A stretch of DNA of 6,230 nucleotides from an uncultured Prevotellaceae bacterium (GTDB lineage: Bacteria > Bacteroidota > Bacteroidia > Bacteroidales > Bacteroidaceae). The position numbers were made by a program, and so were the translations under genes. Positions 1-6,148 of this stretch are shown here, in pieces. A model generated the notes under the pieces. The model made no database searches. It had not been told where the DNA came from and saw nothing but the letters and a program-made list of their open reading frames with translations. Numbering within the stretch: position 1 is the first letter of the stretch; every line of letters starts with the position of its first letter. The DNA lies in the NCBI GenBank assembly GCA_902775075.1, contig CACYKX010000180.1, positions 1-6,230 on the forward strand, read 5' to 3'.

Positions 1-1142
1 TCTTCCAACTTGGCTAGGTCGGACTTGTCAGTGAAGAACTCATCGGGGTCAATCTTCTTTGGCTGTTCTACAGTGAGGTCGTTGGGAATCTCCTTGACGG
101 TGACAGTAAAGCCCAGACGCATAGCGAGGGCACCATTGCGGAGAACATTGGCAAATCCAGCTCCTAATCTCTCATTATTCTTGGGGACATCAGAGTCGGG
201 GATGAAGCAGAGCGTACAGTTCTGAAGGCGTAAGTCCTTTAACTTCTGGAACTGCTTGTCGTTCCAAGAACCGCCCAGGGAGGCAATGGTATTGAGAATG
301 TCGAGAGACTGTAGCTTCATCACATCAGGTGCTCCCTCTACAAGATACAGTTTACACTCCTTTCTTGCCTTTTGGACGGCAGCATCAATGCCGAAGACGG
401 ACTCAGACTTGTGGTAGAGTTCGCTGTCGGCTGAGTTGAGATACTTGCATTCAGACTTATCGTCCAATGCTCTGGCCGTGAAGCCCTCGATATTGGAATA
501 GCGGTCTCTGATGGGAATCATGAGGCGATTCTTATAAACACAGTACAAGGAATGTGTCTTTTCGCTCAGTCTCAGGATGCCCATCTGCTGCATCAGGTCT
601 AAACTCAGTCCTGCCTTTTCGGCGAACTTCACCACGGATGTCCAGTCATTGGGGGCATAGCCAATCTGCTGTTCCTTGCAGAAGTCGGCATTCCACCGAC
701 TGAGCATATAGGCTTTAGCAGCATTCGCGTCGGCAGTACCATTATCTAACTGACTGACGTAGAAAGCACATAGTTTGTCGTTGATGATGTGCATCGCCTC
801 ACGTTTCTTGTATTTCGCCTCCTCTTCCGGGGTGAGCCGAAGATCATTCTCTTTCAGGTCGATGTTCTTCTTCTCCTTTAACAGCTTTTTAATGGCTTCA
901 GGGAAAGAGAGGTTATCCATCTCCATGACGAAGTTAATCACGTTACCACCCTTTCCGCATCCAAAACAATGCCAGAGGTTCTTGGCGGTATTGACACAAA
1001 AGGACGCTGTGTCCTCATTGTGGAACGGACATAGGCCCTTGGCGGTGTGGCCACTGACATGCAGTTTGATGCCATAGTCAGAGACCACTTCTGCCAAGTC
1101 AACCGTGTCGAGTATCAAGTCAATGTATTTTTTATCTATCAT
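1..1142 (-). CDS. DnaG-like DNA primase, CHC2 zinc finger plus Toprim (C-terminal end outside window)
   Basis: This is the N-terminal 380 codons of a primase that makes RNA primers for DNA replication, here probably of the excised element. The start at 1142 gives MIDKKYIDLIL and a normal family N-terminus; no Shine-Dalgarno sequence is seen. The CHC2-type zinc-binding residues are C38 and H41 (in CPFHNED) and C59 and C62 (in WHCFGCGKGG). Residues about 120-260 match the DnaG catalytic-core N-terminal part (RLMIPIRDR near 206, then KYLNSADSELYHKS near 233). The Toprim fold follows, with LVEGAPDV carrying the metal-binding Glu at 269 and PDSD carrying Asp 316 and 318. The frame is open to the left edge, so the protein is incomplete here. 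Many Bacteroidales element primases continue into a helicase-like region, but that cannot be seen. It lies 59 bases after the HTH gene on the same strand and may share its transcript. Family assignment is firm; the role in element replication is inferred. Confidence 0.93.
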   Translation of the reverse strand, partial: MIDKKYIDLILDTVDLAEVVSDYGIKLHVSGHTAKGLCPFHNEDTASFCVNTAKNLWHCFGCGKGGNVINFVMEMDNLSFPEAIKKLLKEKKNIDLKENDLRLTPEEEAKYKKREAMHIINDKLCAFYVSQLDNGTADANAAKAYMLSRWNADFCKEQQIGYAPNDWTSVVKFAEKAGLSLDLMQQMGILRLSEKTHSLYCVYKNRLMIPIRDRYSNIEGFTARALDDKSECKYLNSADSELYHKSESVFGIDAAVQKARKECKLYLVEGAPDVMKLQSLDILNTIASLGGSWNDKQFQKLKDLRLQNCTLCFIPDSDVPKNNERLGAGFANVLRNGALAMRLGFTVTVKEIPNDLTVEQPKKIDPDEFFTDKSDLAKLE

Positions 1143-1172
1143 TATAATATTCGTATTTATTAGGATAGTTAA

Positions 1173-1194
1173 GCCCGCACACAAAGGTGCGGGC
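1173..1194 (-). terminator. GC-rich hairpin between HTH gene and primase (weak terminator or attenuator)
   Basis: GCCCGCAC and GTGCGGGC form a perfect 8-bp stem around a 6-base loop, 7 bases after the HTH-gene stop codon. On the minus strand only TTAA follows, not a real T-run, so termination would be partial. It may limit read-through into the primase or protect the 3' end of the upstream message. The hairpin is visible; its function is inferred. Confidence 0.5.
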
Positions 1195-1201
1195 GTTACT
1201 C

Positions 1202-1591
1202 TTAATGCTTGTAGTCATAGAGTTTGTCTATGTCCCCTTTACGATAGAAGACCTTTCGGCCAATCTTGACAGGTACCAGGTATCTACTCTTATCCCATTG
1301 CCACAGAGTAGTAGAACTGACTCCAAGAGTTTCCATGACCTCCTGTTTTGGCAATAATGTGCCGTCATCACCACCCTTGCCTGAAGCCTGTGCGGCATTC
1401 TCAGCAAGAATACACTCAGATAGTTCGCGGGCGAAGGCTATTGCACCTTTCTCTGTTAACGTAAAGGAGATACGATCATTCCCCTTTGAAATTGCTGACA
1501 CGAGACCCTTTGCAAACATCTCATTTTCTTCACTCGATTCAAAGCAGCCAACCTTGTTGGTCTCACTTTGCAAAAAATTAGTTTTTATCAT
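1202..1591 (-). CDS. small HTH_17 / excisionase-family DNA-binding protein
   Basis: A 129-residue protein. The C-terminal part, residues about 79-125, is a MerR/excisionase-like helix-turn-helix: LLPKQEVMETLGVSSTTLWQWDK is followed by a basic wing with VPVKIGRKVFYRK. This layout is typical of the short HTH_17 proteins beside integrases in Bacteroidales elements, which assist excision or control element genes. Residues 1-70 are a family-variable helical part with no motif I recognise (KGAIAFARELSECIL looks helical). The start at 1591 lies about 27 bases below a good -7 box, giving a normal short leader. The next Met in frame is residue 25, which would still leave the HTH intact. The gene stands between the terminator of the cargo operon and the primase. 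DNA binding is well supported; an excision-factor role is inferred from family and neighbours, and a simple transcriptional regulator is the alternative. Confidence 0.87.
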   Translation of the reverse strand: MIKTNFLQSETNKVGCFESSEENEMFAKGLVSAISKGNDRISFTLTEKGAIAFARELSECILAENAAQASGKGGDDGTLLPKQEVMETLGVSSTTLWQWDKSRYLVPVKIGRKVFYRKGDIDKLYDYKH

Positions 1592-1617
1592 CTTGAAATA
1601 AATTAAATTTTCGGCTG

Positions 1618-1649
1618 CAAAGGTCCCGCTTTTTCCGCGTTGTTACAAG
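1618..1649 (-). promoter_or_regulatory. Bacteroidetes-type promoter for the HTH gene
   Basis: Read on the minus strand, CTTG (1646-1649) is followed by exactly 20 bases and then GACCTTTG (1618-1625). The Bacteroidetes consensus is TTTG, 19-21 bases, TAnnTTTG, so there is one mismatch in each box. Transcription would begin about 20-25 bases before the ATG at 1591. Position just after the preceding operon's terminator fits an independent promoter. Confidence 0.55.
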
Positions 1650-1681
1650 TGTATTATTTGTGGTGTTTGCTTAAAAAACGT

Positions 1682-1713
1682 AAAAACCCAAAGTGCTTAT
1701 AATCAGCACTTTG
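1682..1713 (-). terminator. intrinsic terminator of the three-gene cargo operon
   Basis: CAAAGTGCT (1689-1697) and AGCACTTTG (1705-1713) form a perfect 9-bp stem with a 7-base loop. On the minus strand the stem is followed by GGTTTTT, then a second T-run (TTTTTT) near 1674-1679. It lies about 60 bases past the stop at 1776, as expected for the end of the operon. Confidence 0.85.
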
Positions 1714-1733
1714 AGTCCATTTCTATTATTTCC

Positions 1734-1756
1734 ACCAACCGACTTTTGTGGTTGGT
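1734..1756 (-). other. second hairpin upstream of the operon terminator
   Basis: ACCAACC (1734-1740) and GGTTGGT (1750-1756) form a 7-bp stem with a 9-base loop, between the stop at 1776 and the main terminator. No T-run follows on the minus strand, so it is not a terminator by itself. It could stabilise the 3' end of the message. Confidence 0.35.
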
Positions 1757-1775
1757 CTGTAATCCTGTGTGGTTT

Positions 1776-2168
1776 TTACAAGGCGTTGGCTCGTGATATA
1801 GCCTCTTTCAGTTCATTTGCGAACTTTTTATTAGCCTTCACTTCCGAGTGTTTTACATCCAAATAATGTGAGTTATAGTATGCCATATCGATGCCACAGG
1901 CACTGAGCATTTCCCCTTTCCATTCTTCTGCTCGCCATGGTTCACTGAGGTTGTCCGCAACCTCATGGATAAGATATATTACCCGGAGCTTTTCCCTGTC
2001 ACGAACCACGCCATCAACTCCCCGTCTCAGATTCAGGAAACTGACAAAGTCGGACGGTTCCATGTATTCGAATTGACGGCCATTACAGAGCGGATAAAGA
2101 TATAGGCATAATTGCAAACTTACAAAGTCACGTTGCCGACGAGTTCTTGAAAAGGAGTTATTGCTCAT
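1776..2168 (-). CDS. hypothetical protein, third gene of cargo operon (130 aa)
   Basis: I do not recognise this protein. It starts with a basic segment (SRTRRQRD, residues 7-14), then a hydrophobic, Cys-containing stretch (FVSLQLCLYLYPLCNG, residues 15-30), a helical middle with REKLRVIYLIHEVADNL, and a Lys/Glu-rich C-terminal helix (HSEVKANKKFANELKEAI). No signal peptide or catalytic motif is evident; the hydrophobic part is too short and too interrupted to call a membrane segment. Its ATG overlaps the upstream TGA by four bases (ATGA), which implies translational coupling to the 216-residue gene. An AAGGAGG lies 6 bases before the ATG, unusual for this phylum, though it is also upstream coding sequence (Glu-Glu-Gly-Gly). 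The gene is the last before a strong terminator. That it is real is supported by the coupling; its function is unknown. Confidence 0.75.
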   Translation of the reverse strand: MSNNSFSRTRRQRDFVSLQLCLYLYPLCNGRQFEYMEPSDFVSFLNLRRGVDGVVRDREKLRVIYLIHEVADNLSEPWRAEEWKGEMLSACGIDMAYYNSHYLDVKHSEVKANKKFANELKEAISRANAL

Positions 2169-2815
2169 GCCTCACCTCCTTCCTCAGGATTACAGATGTC
2201 TGCAATAATACACTTAGCAATCTCTGACAATCGATGAACAAGGACATTCAAAAACGCTATGTCGAAATAATACAAACCTGACAGAGCAAGTATTTCCTTC
2301 CGATGGATTTCATACAACTCATTTACATGAGCGTGTACTTTGTCATATTCTTCTTTCAGTTTATCGCATTCCTCCTCTAAGGGCTTAAAATCTGGATCAG
2401 AATATGGCATAAAGTCTAAACGGCGTCCGATTTTCTCATGTTCCATCCATAGGTCATGGGCTTTTTCTTTCTCTGACTCCCATGCATCCTTGAATGGCTT
2501 TAGGTACTGGTCACAATCAGACTTCGTTTCAAACGAAGAAATGAGAGATCCTGAAGCTTTATATACTTCTATAAACGCTTCTGCTTTTGCTAACAGTTGC
2601 TTCGTATCATGAAGTAGCAGGTCAGGATTACTTCCACCCTCGCCAAGAACATAGTCAATGATGGCATTCGTGTCTTTGTGGTCTCTATAAAAAAGCCACA
2701 ACTCACGCTTCTCTTCAAAACTAAGAGTCTGTCCGCTAACGTACTTTTTCAGAAGTTCATTAACAGCGTGTAGTCTGGATGCTGTATTGAGGATTACGTT
2801 TCCTTCCATGCTCAT
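2165..2815 (-). CDS. hypothetical helical protein, second gene of cargo operon (216 aa)
   Basis: I do not recognise a family. The 216-residue product is rich in Glu, Lys, Asp and Leu and looks almost wholly helical. Residues about 100-175 (e.g. WESEKEKAHDLWMEHEKIG, then EEECDKLKEEYDKVHAHVNEL) have the charge and leucine pattern of a coiled coil. The C-terminal 176-206 stretch (ILALSGLYYFDIAFLNVLVH, then a helix) is more hydrophobic and could be a packing or dimer surface. No signal peptide or enzyme motif is seen. The start codon shares one base with the stop of the upstream ATPase gene (TAATG), so the two are very likely translated in a coupled way; a second ATG two codons in is an alternative start. 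It overlaps the next gene by four bases. An adaptor or partner for the ATPase-like protein is a reasonable guess from context only. Confidence 0.8.
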   Translation of the reverse strand: MSMEGNVILNTASRLHAVNELLKKYVSGQTLSFEEKRELWLFYRDHKDTNAIIDYVLGEGGSNPDLLLHDTKQLLAKAEAFIEVYKASGSLISSFETKSDCDQYLKPFKDAWESEKEKAHDLWMEHEKIGRRLDFMPYSDPDFKPLEEECDKLKEEYDKVHAHVNELYEIHRKEILALSGLYYFDIAFLNVLVHRLSEIAKCIIADICNPEEGGEA

Positions 2816-4320
2816 TACTCAATAATCTCCCAAAAGCCTCCTTTATCTGGACCAACACGACGTATGACACCCTGGTCTTGTAGCTTCTTGATATTTCTTG
2901 CGATATTTCTCCGGTCAATACCTATTATGTCAGCCATCTTAGAGGTTGAGATGTAAGGATCTTCTCTTACCAAGTCAATGATTTTCTGTGACGTTTTCTG
3001 TGACGTTTTCTGTGACGTTTTCTGTGACGTTTTCTGTGACGTTTTCTGTGACGTATCTATGACGCTTTCTGTGACGCTTTCTGTGACGCTTTCTGGTAAC
3101 TTTTCTGTTAACCCACGAAAATTATCTGGTAACTTTTCATTCACCTTTTCTGTGACTTTCGGCACAGTAATCTTCAGGATGAACTCGTCGGTTCGGAAGG
3201 ATGGTGCCTTAGCACCATTGGCTTCCTGCTCACGACAAATACGATCAAGGCCCTCGCCAAACTCCTTCACATAGTGATATGCTTTGAGGAATGCAGCTAT
3301 CTTCGGATTACGAGAGAAGTGGGTGGTACGGATATTTGCAGGCTTTACCAGTCCTGGCAATTTGCCAGGCGATTCAAAAACAAGGCGGTCATCGAACATC
3401 TTGATTTGAATCTCAGTTCCTTTGATGTTGTATGCTCTATGGCAACAAGCATTTACGGTCATCTCTTGTATCACGAACTCAGGATAGTCGCGACGAGTAA
3501 TGAACTGGCCATGCTGTCCGAGGAACGTATGCTCACGTACCTGTGTCTCCAGATACTCAATCGTCTTCTTGACTTGATTCAGGATGGTTCCCTCAAAGGT
3601 GACATCCTTGATGACGTTCATCTCTGCACCCACCTTCTCGTCAATACCTTCGTATCTGATAAAACGGGTACGGCCACGAGGGAAAAACTTCTGAGGGTTC
3701 TTGCCAAAGAGCAGGATACAGGCGACACTGACATCCTCCTCACCTTTGTTGTTGGTCGTCACAAAGTTGTTGTTCTCGCGCAAGTACTCCATTGGCGACT
3801 TTCCATATCCCAGCAACTTGGCATAGTCAGCAACGGCATCCATGTCAATGTCATCAACCGTGGCACCATAGACAGCTGTGTCCTCATAAGAACGCTCGCC
3901 TTTGTCGTACATCAGCTGCAAACGCTCCTCGAATGTTAGTTTACGGCTCTTGTCGCCCACGCGGATATAGGCTTCATCAGCCTGATTGGTATGCAGGAAC
4001 ATGCTGGCAGGGATGTCCATCAGCAGTATTCGGTTCTCATTCCCATGCTGGTCTATGCAATCCATGTAGCTGCACTTGACAGGAATGGATGGAATACAGA
4101 AATCGAAGGGGACGCGCAACAGTTCGTTCAGTTTCTCCGTATATTGATTGATGCCCTCAATCCTTCTGGTCTTGTCAGATATGCCGATTGCCAACAAGCC
4201 ACCATCGGCATTGGCCATCGCAACGATGGGTATTGCCAACGCCTTAGGGTCTATCAGGATGCTCTTCAGGTCAAACGTCTGACCTTCTTTCCCTGTCCTT
4301 ATCTCTTCTATCGTCATCAT
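2815..4320 (-). CDS. Schlafen/AlbA_2 ATPase-like putative DNA-binding protein with GHKL-like domain and C-terminal winged helix
   Basis: A 501-residue member of the COG2865 type (often labelled ATP-binding protein, RecG-like, or putative transcriptional regulator). Residues about 5-130 are the AlbA_2/Schlafen domain: EGQTFDLKS, AMANADGGLLAIGISD, then the IRVGDKSRKLTFEE end. Residues about 280-385 resemble the GHKL-like HATPase_c_4 domain, with an N-box EMTVNACCHRAY (E286, N290, H294), a glycine turn SPGKLPGLV, then RNPKIAAF and EFGEGLDRI. Residues 388-446 form a low-complexity linker with SVTE and SQKT tetrapeptide repeats. Residues about 447-500 are a winged helix (STSKMADIIGIDRRNIARNIKKL, VGPDKGGFW). 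Proteins of this build are thought to act as regulators, and some occur in defence or mobile-element contexts; the biochemical role here is not known. It is first in a coupled three-gene operon behind the integrase. ATG codons at 4320 and 4317 are both possible; the first is used here. Confidence 0.9.
   Translation of the reverse strand: MMTIEEIRTGKEGQTFDLKSILIDPKALAIPIVAMANADGGLLAIGISDKTRRIEGINQYTEKLNELLRVPFDFCIPSIPVKCSYMDCIDQHGNENRILLMDIPASMFLHTNQADEAYIRVGDKSRKLTFEERLQLMYDKGERSYEDTAVYGATVDDIDMDAVADYAKLLGYGKSPMEYLRENNNFVTTNNKGEEDVSVACILLFGKNPQKFFPRGRTRFIRYEGIDEKVGAEMNVIKDVTFEGTILNQVKKTIEYLETQVREHTFLGQHGQFITRRDYPEFVIQEMTVNACCHRAYNIKGTEIQIKMFDDRLVFESPGKLPGLVKPANIRTTHFSRNPKIAAFLKAYHYVKEFGEGLDRICREQEANGAKAPSFRTDEFILKITVPKVTEKVNEKLPDNFRGLTEKLPESVTESVTESVIDTSQKTSQKTSQKTSQKTSQKTSQKIIDLVREDPYISTSKMADIIGIDRRNIARNIKKLQDQGVIRRVGPDKGGFWEIIE
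2982..3100 (-). repeat. 12-bp tandem repeat array inside the ATPase-like gene
   Basis: On the plus strand, six perfect copies of TTTTCTGTGACG run 2982-3053. They are followed by one degenerate 11-base unit (3054-3064), two copies of CTTTCTGTGACG (3065-3088), and a diverged copy (3089-3100). The unit is a multiple of three, so copy-number changes keep the frame. The six units encode TSQK repeats, the next block encodes SVTE repeats. More degenerate copies (TTTTCTGTTAAC and similar) continue to about 3152. This is a protein linker repeat, not CRISPR. Confidence 0.95.
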
Positions 4321-4327
4321 TTGCGTG

Positions 4328-4335
4328 CAAAGTTA
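4328..4335 (-). promoter_or_regulatory. -7 box for the three-gene cargo operon
   Basis: On the minus strand this reads TAACTTTG, an exact match to the Bacteroidetes -7 consensus TAnnTTTG. No TTTG is present at the usual 19-21 base distance upstream; the nearest (4348-4351) is 12 bases away, so the -33 element is weak or missing. The box ends only 7 bases before the ATG at 4320. Read-through from the integrase gene could also feed this operon, since no clear terminator separates them. Confidence 0.55.
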
Positions 4336-4390
4336 CTACTTTTTCTTCAAATTGCTATACCTTATTATATATATTAACGGTTGGATAGAG

Positions 4391-5923
4391 TTATCCTATC
4401 ATATCAATCACGTTTTTCAACGTCTCGTCTTCAATCTTGCGATAACGTTTGAACGCCTTGGAACCATCAACATGACCAGACATCTTACCTATCAGATTTG
4501 GGTCGGCTACTTTGAAATACGCATTACCAATGAATGTACGACGTGCGAGGTGGCTTGCTGCAAGTTCATTGATTGGCCTTATCTCGCTTTCTCCTGTCTT
4601 CGGATTCCTAATCTCCACATTACGCGTAACGCCAGCCAATGTGAAGATGACCTTTAACGCTTCGTTGTACTTTTGCGGAGAAATAAGAGGGAATAATCTA
4701 CCCCGTCTGTCTTGGCCTTTGTATTTCTTTATCAGTTCTAATGCCTTTGAATGCAACGGAACACGAGCCTGAATCGGTTCTTCCGTTTCGTCCTTGGTCT
4801 TATGAGGTGTGTAAACTAGAACACCGTTATGAATGTGCTGTGGAGTCAGCTTTTCCAAATCACCGACTCTACAACCTATAAAACACTGAAATACGAAAAT
4901 GTCGCGTAGAACCTTTAAGGTCTTAAGAGGCATCTTTGATGCTTTCTTCTTTTCTTCATCATAGTTCTTCCAGGCTTTATCAAGATCTGCATCTGCAATC
5001 TGGTTTCGCTCCTCTATAGTAATATAATAAGGTGTACCAAAAATCGCGGCACCAATCTTCAATCCATCAAAAGGTCTGTTATTAGTATCTCCTCGTTCAT
5101 AATAAAAACGGAACAAAGACTTCAATCGTGACAGCATGTTTTTCACGGTATTATCGCCACGTCCTTCCAATACATGCTGCCCAGAGCCGACTGCCAAGGG
5201 ATAATCTTCAAACAGTTTCTTGAATAATTCCGGGTTAGCATCCGACAGTTCCTTCTCGTTTTTGAGATAATCTGCAAAATCTTCAATGTCATTGCGGGTA
5301 ACCGTATCAATATCAAAGACAAAGTTCTTGCGGGTGTCATCAGTTGCCCTAATATATCCTTCATATCTGGCAATGGCACGAGTGATGACACGGAAAGCTC
5401 GTGCATGAGATTCCGCAAGCTGTCTTTTTGTTATGTACTGCTCTACAAGTTCATAGAACTCCTTTTTCTCAACTTTCACCTGATACTTCTCAGGATGATT
5501 GTACCTGTCAACAATATCAGAAAGCCAGTCACCCTTCACAGAATCCTTATCTGCTGCCTCATATTTTTCAATGATATGCTTTTTCAGGCTACTAATCCGC
5601 TTTAACTGCTCCTTGTGATATACCACTTCTGGAGTTTCATTTCTTCTCCCATTAACGACCAACTCGCCGCTTTCACGTAAAGCCCATCCAAACTTCTCTG
5701 CTTCCTGTAGCGTTGCGGTGTTAATCCTGTCAGGAATGTCATTGTGCAGCAACTCATGCGTTTTCTTTCTGTCAACGTAATATTCAAAGAAATCAGCATT
5801 GACATAGATTTCACTTTTTGTCCTCAAGTTGAAGACACTACCATTGAAGAATCTGATAAGTATCTCTTGTCTTCCTGTTTCTTGTTGAACCTTTGAAGAA
5901 AGTCTTAATTCTATTTTTGCCAT
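4391..5923 (-). CDS. int: tyrosine recombinase / site-specific integrase of a Bacteroidales mobile element
   Basis: A complete 510-residue integrase that would cut and rejoin DNA at attachment sites to insert and excise the element. Residues 1-100 form the arm-type DNA-binding part (MAKIELRLSSK start, LRTKSEIYVN near 33-42), residues about 155-275 the SAM-like core-binding domain, and residues about 295-510 the catalytic domain. All six active-site residues can be placed: R352 (FIGCRVGDLEKL), K375 (TPHKTKDE), H458 and R461 (ASHLARRTF), H484 (MSGHVDG) and the nucleophile Y494 (FKRYRKIED). The length suits the Bacteroides/Prevotella element integrase group. The ATG at 5923 follows a consensus promoter by a short leader without a Shine-Dalgarno sequence, as is usual in this phylum. 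The upstream non-coding region holds repeats that look like its own binding sites, so self-regulation is likely. No frameshift or missing residue is seen, so the enzyme should be active. Confidence 0.96.
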   Translation of the reverse strand: MAKIELRLSSKVQQETGRQEILIRFFNGSVFNLRTKSEIYVNADFFEYYVDRKKTHELLHNDIPDRINTATLQEAEKFGWALRESGELVVNGRRNETPEVVYHKEQLKRISSLKKHIIEKYEAADKDSVKGDWLSDIVDRYNHPEKYQVKVEKKEFYELVEQYITKRQLAESHARAFRVITRAIARYEGYIRATDDTRKNFVFDIDTVTRNDIEDFADYLKNEKELSDANPELFKKLFEDYPLAVGSGQHVLEGRGDNTVKNMLSRLKSLFRFYYERGDTNNRPFDGLKIGAAIFGTPYYITIEERNQIADADLDKAWKNYDEEKKKASKMPLKTLKVLRDIFVFQCFIGCRVGDLEKLTPQHIHNGVLVYTPHKTKDETEEPIQARVPLHSKALELIKKYKGQDRRGRLFPLISPQKYNEALKVIFTLAGVTRNVEIRNPKTGESEIRPINELAASHLARRTFIGNAYFKVADPNLIGKMSGHVDGSKAFKRYRKIEDETLKNVIDMIG

Positions 5924-5948
5924 AATTCGATATATTTGTAACTGGCTG

Positions 5949-5980
5949 CAAAGTTACAAAATCATCATAAACAAACCAAA
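5949..5980 (-). promoter_or_regulatory. consensus Bacteroidetes promoter of the integrase gene
   Basis: On the minus strand, TTTG (5977-5980), exactly 20 bases, then TAACTTTG (5949-5956) match the TTTG/TAnnTTTG consensus perfectly. The expected transcript start lies about 20 bases before the integrase ATG. The -33 box directly abuts two tandem TTTTTGGCG-type repeats, which suggests that protein bound there would affect transcription. Confidence 0.8.
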
Positions 5981-6105
5981 CATTTTTGGCGCATTTTTGG
6001 CGTTTTTTACTTAAATTGGCGTGATTCAACCGAATTTTGGCGGAAAAGTCAATTTTGTGAGTTTCTTATAACTATCTGATATTTAACGTTATAGTATTTT
6101 TGGCG
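5981..6105. repeat. five WWWTTTGGCG-type direct repeats, probable arm-type integrase sites
   Basis: Exact ATTTTTGGCG occurs at 5982-5991, 5993-6002 and 6096-6105. Close variants are TAAATTGGCG at 6012-6021 and AATTTTGGCG at 6033-6042. The first two form a perfect 11-bp tandem (CATTTTTGGCG twice), about one helical turn apart. All lie on the same strand in the gene-free stretch upstream of the integrase. Clusters of short direct repeats flanking an integrase gene are the known layout of arm-type sites in tyrosine-recombinase elements; binding here is inferred. Confidence 0.65.
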
Positions 6106-6123
6106 TTGGTTCGGTTAAGAAAA

Positions 6124-6146
6124 TTGTGTCGCAAGTGTCGACACAA
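6124..6146. other. candidate attachment-site core: 8-bp inverted repeats around a 7-bp centre
   Basis: TTGTGTCG (6124-6131), a 7-base centre CAAGTGT (6132-6138), and CGACACAA (6139-6146) form perfect inverted arms. Tyrosine recombinases bind inverted core sites either side of a 6-8 bp crossover region, and IntDOT-type enzymes make 7-bp staggered cuts. The site lies beyond the arm-like repeats and just before a terminator belonging to flanking sequence, which is where an element end is expected. It also contains the 10-bp palindrome GTGTCGACAC (6135-6144). A simple regulatory hairpin or operator is the alternative. Confidence 0.5.
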
Positions 6147-6148
6147 GA

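Noticed and set aside
775..1077. Plus-strand frame of 100 codons
   Set aside because: It is antisense to the zinc-finger part of the primase.
2982..3100. CRISPR-like array
   Set aside because: Units are 12 bp in direct tandem with no spacers and are in-frame protein coding.
2978..3274. Plus-strand frame with CDVF repeats
   Set aside because: It is the antisense reading of the 12-bp repeat array; the repeats make any frame open.
3274..3939. 221-codon plus-strand open frame
   Set aside because: It lies wholly antisense to the AlbA_2/GHKL-like gene, whose domains are clearly recognisable, and its own translation shows no domain or promoter.
4383..4396. Small inverted repeat GGATA/TATCC at the integrase stop codon
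   Set aside because: The stem is only 5 bp and no T-run follows on the minus strand, so it is not a credible terminator.
5838..6029. 63-codon minus-strand frame upstream of the integrase
   Set aside because: It overlaps the integrase 5' end, its promoter and the repeat cluster; the composition and lack of its own start signals suggest a chance frame.
6067..6093. Inverted repeat TATAAC ... GTTATA in the att region
   Set aside because: The arms are only 6 bp, AT-rich and 15 bases apart; this is expected by chance in such sequence, although an operator cannot be excluded.
6028..6116. Inverted AACCGAA (6028-6034) and TTCGGTT (6110-6116)
   Set aside because: The 7-bp arms are 75 bases apart and only partly extendable; too weak to call a site alone.
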